This document shows, piece by piece, positions 3,308-5,561 of a stretch of 5,561 bases of DNA. Position 1 is the first letter of the stretch. The number at the start of each line of letters is the position of its first letter. Where the stretch lies: positions 1 to 5,561 of the forward strand of contig JASBTO010000037.1 of assembly GCA_030148365.1 (NCBI GenBank). Reading direction: 5' to 3'. The translations under genes and the position numbers were made by a program. This DNA is from Kangiellaceae bacterium. Lineage in GTDB: Bacteria > Pseudomonadota > Gammaproteobacteria > Enterobacterales > Kangiellaceae. The notes under the pieces are model-generated. The model was not told the origin of the DNA and searched no databases. It worked only from the letters and a program-made list of their open reading frames with translations.

Positions 3308-5561
3308 ATGCTAACTAGAAGTCAATCCAAGTCGAATAAAGTTTTTTCTTTTTTTCAAGTGCCTTTGCTGGCCGCCCTGGTCGCCATTCTGGCCGTGGCC
3401 TTTCTGCTGTACTATTTCGTCGTCGTTATTCCCACTCAAAATCAGGGCGAAGCACTGCTGAAAAGCGGACTGGACCGACAGGCTGCACTGGTCGTCGAAA
3501 ACGTCGAAAGCTGGCAGGACACGGTTGCCGCCCTGGCGCGGGATCCGGAGATTGCCGCGGCCCTGGAGGCCGGCAATGAGGCCGCCATTACCCGCTTCGA
3601 AGACGAGATCAGTGTACGGCTGCCGGGCAATTCCGGTGTCCGCATCCTGGATGCCAACGCATTGATCGTCAATACCGAATCCACGCCGCCAGTAACCCAT
3701 GTGACTCTCGATCTGTTGCGTAAAACCGCCAATGGCATGGTCGTCAGCCCGGAAATGATTCTGTCCAGGAACAGTACAGGCTATCTGCCGCTGATGGCGC
3801 CCGTTACCGGCGGTGAAGAAATTGCCGGCGTGCTGTTGGTCGCTTTCGGGCCCGAGCGCCTGAAGCAACTGCTTGCCGACATCTACAAGGGCACCGACGG
3901 CTTTGTCGAGCTGCGTCAGAACTATGACGGTGGCATGCACGTGATTGCCCGGCAGGGCGATCAGCAATTCCTGGACGGTGCACCCATGGCCGAATCGGGG
4001 CTGGCGGGCGCCTTCTGGTCGCTTGCCTACTGGCCGGCTGATCCCGACGCGATCAGCAATCCCCGGACCGGCTACTGGTTCTGGTTGGGTGTCCTTGCCA
4101 TCCTGGCCGCGCTGGCGGCAGCGGTACTGTTGCCGGTGCACAGTCTCAAACAGGCCTTGAAAGCCGATGGCGGCAACCTTATCAAATTGCTGTCTGACAA
4201 GCGGCGTAACCCCGCGAGTGCCGAAAAGCTGGCATTCAAACTGGCGTTCTTCCAGGAAATGGTGGCCACCCTGGTGCGCACCTGGCGCAAGCAGGGCGAT
4301 ACCGGCGCGCCAGCCGGTGCCGAGAACCGGGAAAATGCGGCTGCCGAGCCGGACCCGAATGCCAGCCAGCCGCGCAGCGATTCGCTGATCGCTGCTTTGC
4401 GCGATGACAGCGACGACCTGGCCACTACCGCACAAAGCGAGGCGCTGGACAGTAACTCGGTCAATCCCGGGATTTTCCGGGCCTACGACATCCGGGGCAT
4501 TGTCGGCGAGACACTGACGGAAGAGGTGGTGCGTCAAATCGGTCGGGCCATCGGCAGCGAAGCCTATGCCCGGGGTGAGCAGAAAATCGTCGTCGGCCGG
4601 GACGGACGGCTGTCAGGCCCGTCCTTGGTGGAAGCCCTGAAAACCGGTCTTCGGGAGAGTGGCCGGGACGTTATCGACATTGGCGAAGTTCCCACTCCGC
4701 TACTGTATTTTGCAACGAATTATCTGGCGTCACGCTCCGGCGTCATGCTCACGGGTAGCCATAATCCCGCCAATTATAACGGCCTGAAAATCGTCCTGGC
4801 CGGAGAGACCCTGTCCGGCGATGACATTCAGGGCCTGTACCAGCGGATCCAGAACAGCGACTTCCTGCACGGTAAAGGCAGTGAGGAAGACGCGCGGGTC
4901 TCCGGCGACTACATCAATCGCGTGGTCGGAGATGTCATCCTTTCCAAGCCGCTGAAAGTGGCGGTTGATTGCGGAAACGGTGTAGCCGGCGGTTTTGCGC
5001 CGCAACTGTATCAGGCCATGGGCTGCGAGGTGGTCGGCCTTTATACCGATGTCGACGGCACCTTCCCGAATCATCATCCGGATCCGAGCAAGCCGGAAAA
5101 CCTGGCCGAGCTGGTCGAACTGGTCAAGTCCGAACAAGCTGATATCGGTTTGGCCTTCGATGGAGACGGCGATCGCCTGGGCGTTGTGACCGCATCCGGA
5201 AAAATCATCTGGCCGGACCGGCAGATGATGCTGTACGCGATGGATGTATTGTCCCGCAATCATGGCGCGGAAATTATCTTCGACGTCAAATGCAGTCGGC
5301 ATCTGGCCGACGTCATTACCGGCCATGGCGGCAAGGCCATTATGTGGAAAACCGGCCATTCCCTGATCAAGTCCAAGATGCGGGAAACCGGTGCGTTGCT
5401 GGCCGGAGAGTGCAGTGGACATATCTTCTTCAAGGAGCGCTGGTTCGGTTTCGACGACGCCCTGTATACCGGTGCTCGTCTGCTGGAAATTCTGGCCAAC
5501 GACGGCCGGGGTTCTGACAAGATGTTCGACGATCTGCCGGACGCTCTTGCGACGCCGGAGC
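3308..5561 (+). CDS. algC: Membrane-anchored phosphomannomutase/phosphoglucomutase (long AlgC), 3' end beyond window
   Basis: The frame is open for 751 codons to the window edge. Residues ~390-751 align with P. aeruginosa AlgC, which interconverts hexose 6- and 1-phosphates for alginate, LPS and other polysaccharides. Visible sites are FRAYDIRG (390-397), the phosphoserine motif TGSHNP with Ser484, the magnesium loop DGDGDR with Asp618, Asp620 and Asp622, and the sugar loop GECSGH (700-705). Spacing from FRAYDIRG to these sites equals that in AlgC (94 and 228 residues). About 88 residues of domain 4 lie outside. The N-terminal 389 residues are extra: TM1 (~18-41), a ~215-residue periplasmic region resembling a Cache-like sensor, TM2 (~256-275), a helical juxtamembrane stretch, and an acidic, Ala-rich, probably disordered linker (~330-388). 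ATG 3308 is chosen because an in-frame TGA lies at 3302-3304. The mutase call is secure; sensing is inferred. Confidence -1.
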   Translation, partial: MLTRSQSKSNKVFSFFQVPLLAALVAILAVAFLLYYFVVVIPTQNQGEALLKSGLDRQAALVVENVESWQDTVAALARDPEIAAALEAGNEAAITRFEDEISVRLPGNSGVRILDANALIVNTESTPPVTHVTLDLLRKTANGMVVSPEMILSRNSTGYLPLMAPVTGGEEIAGVLLVAFGPERLKQLLADIYKGTDGFVELRQNYDGGMHVIARQGDQQFLDGAPMAESGLAGAFWSLAYWPADPDAISNPRTGYWFWLGVLAILAALAAAVLLPVHSLKQALKADGGNLIKLLSDKRRNPASAEKLAFKLAFFQEMVATLVRTWRKQGDTGAPAGAENRENAAAEPDPNASQPRSDSLIAALRDDSDDLATTAQSEALDSNSVNPGIFRAYDIRGIVGETLTEEVVRQIGRAIGSEAYARGEQKIVVGRDGRLSGPSLVEALKTGLRESGRDVIDIGEVPTPLLYFATNYLASRSGVMLTGSHNPANYNGLKIVLAGETLSGDDIQGLYQRIQNSDFLHGKGSEEDARVSGDYINRVVGDVILSKPLKVAVDCGNGVAGGFAPQLYQAMGCEVVGLYTDVDGTFPNHHPDPSKPENLAELVELVKSEQADIGLAFDGDGDRLGVVTASGKIIWPDRQMMLYAMDVLSRNHGAEIIFDVKCSRHLADVITGHGGKAIMWKTGHSLIKSKMRETGALLAGECSGHIFFKERWFGFDDALYTGARLLEILANDGRGSDKMFDDLPDALATPE

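Noticed and set aside
3311..4537. 408-codon open frame on the minus strand opposite algC
   Set aside because: It is antisense to a clear membrane-plus-mutase gene in GC-rich sequence, where long shadow frames are common. Its translation looks like reverse-complement composition (Gln, Gly and Arg rich), with no recognised domain and no binding site.
4730..5422. 230-codon open frame on the minus strand within the mutase domain
   Set aside because: It lies opposite the most conserved catalytic part of algC and is best explained as a shadow of that coding constraint.

Overview
The window reads as an ordinary core-chromosome segment of a GC-rich gammaproteobacterium, probably a marine or Pseudomonas-like lineage of the Pseudomonadales/Oceanospirillales type. 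The evidence is protein similarity recognised by eye (cysteine-free L33 and L28, RadC, CoaBC, AlgC) and gene order: rpmG-rpmB-radC on one strand and coaBC-algC diverging from them is the arrangement I know from pseudomonads. No genus can be assigned without a database search. I see no insertion sequence, prophage, CRISPR array, tRNA or rRNA.

Layout. Positions 2-547 (+) hold the 3' end of a membrane fatty-acid desaturase of the DesA/DesB type with a long helical tail. A symmetric hairpin at 583-609 can terminate both this gene and the converging ribosomal operon. The operon rpmB-rpmG (1033 down to 630, minus strand) has a good sigma70 promoter at 1114-1142 and a short structured leader; the rpmG ribosome binding site overlaps the rpmB stop codon. 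radC (1859 down to 1185, minus) follows, then a 162-nt divergent intergenic region and coaBC (2022-3233, +), the bifunctional coenzyme A biosynthesis enzyme with all the key residues I could check. The window ends inside a long algC-type phosphomannomutase/phosphoglucomutase gene (3308-5561, +), missing only about its last 90 codons. No intergenic stretch exceeds 300 bases.

The genes serve housekeeping roles: membrane lipid unsaturation, ribosome assembly, CoA synthesis, and supply of hexose-phosphate precursors for surface polysaccharides. The points most worth attention are: (1) the algC product carries about 390 extra N-terminal residues, with two membrane segments flanking a ~215-residue periplasmic sensor-like domain, and no plausible internal start for a short soluble form; (2) dut, which usually lies between coaBC and algC in relatives, is absent, leaving only 74 nt; (3) the desaturase tail resembles a helical segment of ISL3-family transposases. 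I found no convincing wholly new system. The membrane-tethered mutase is the nearest to an under-described one.
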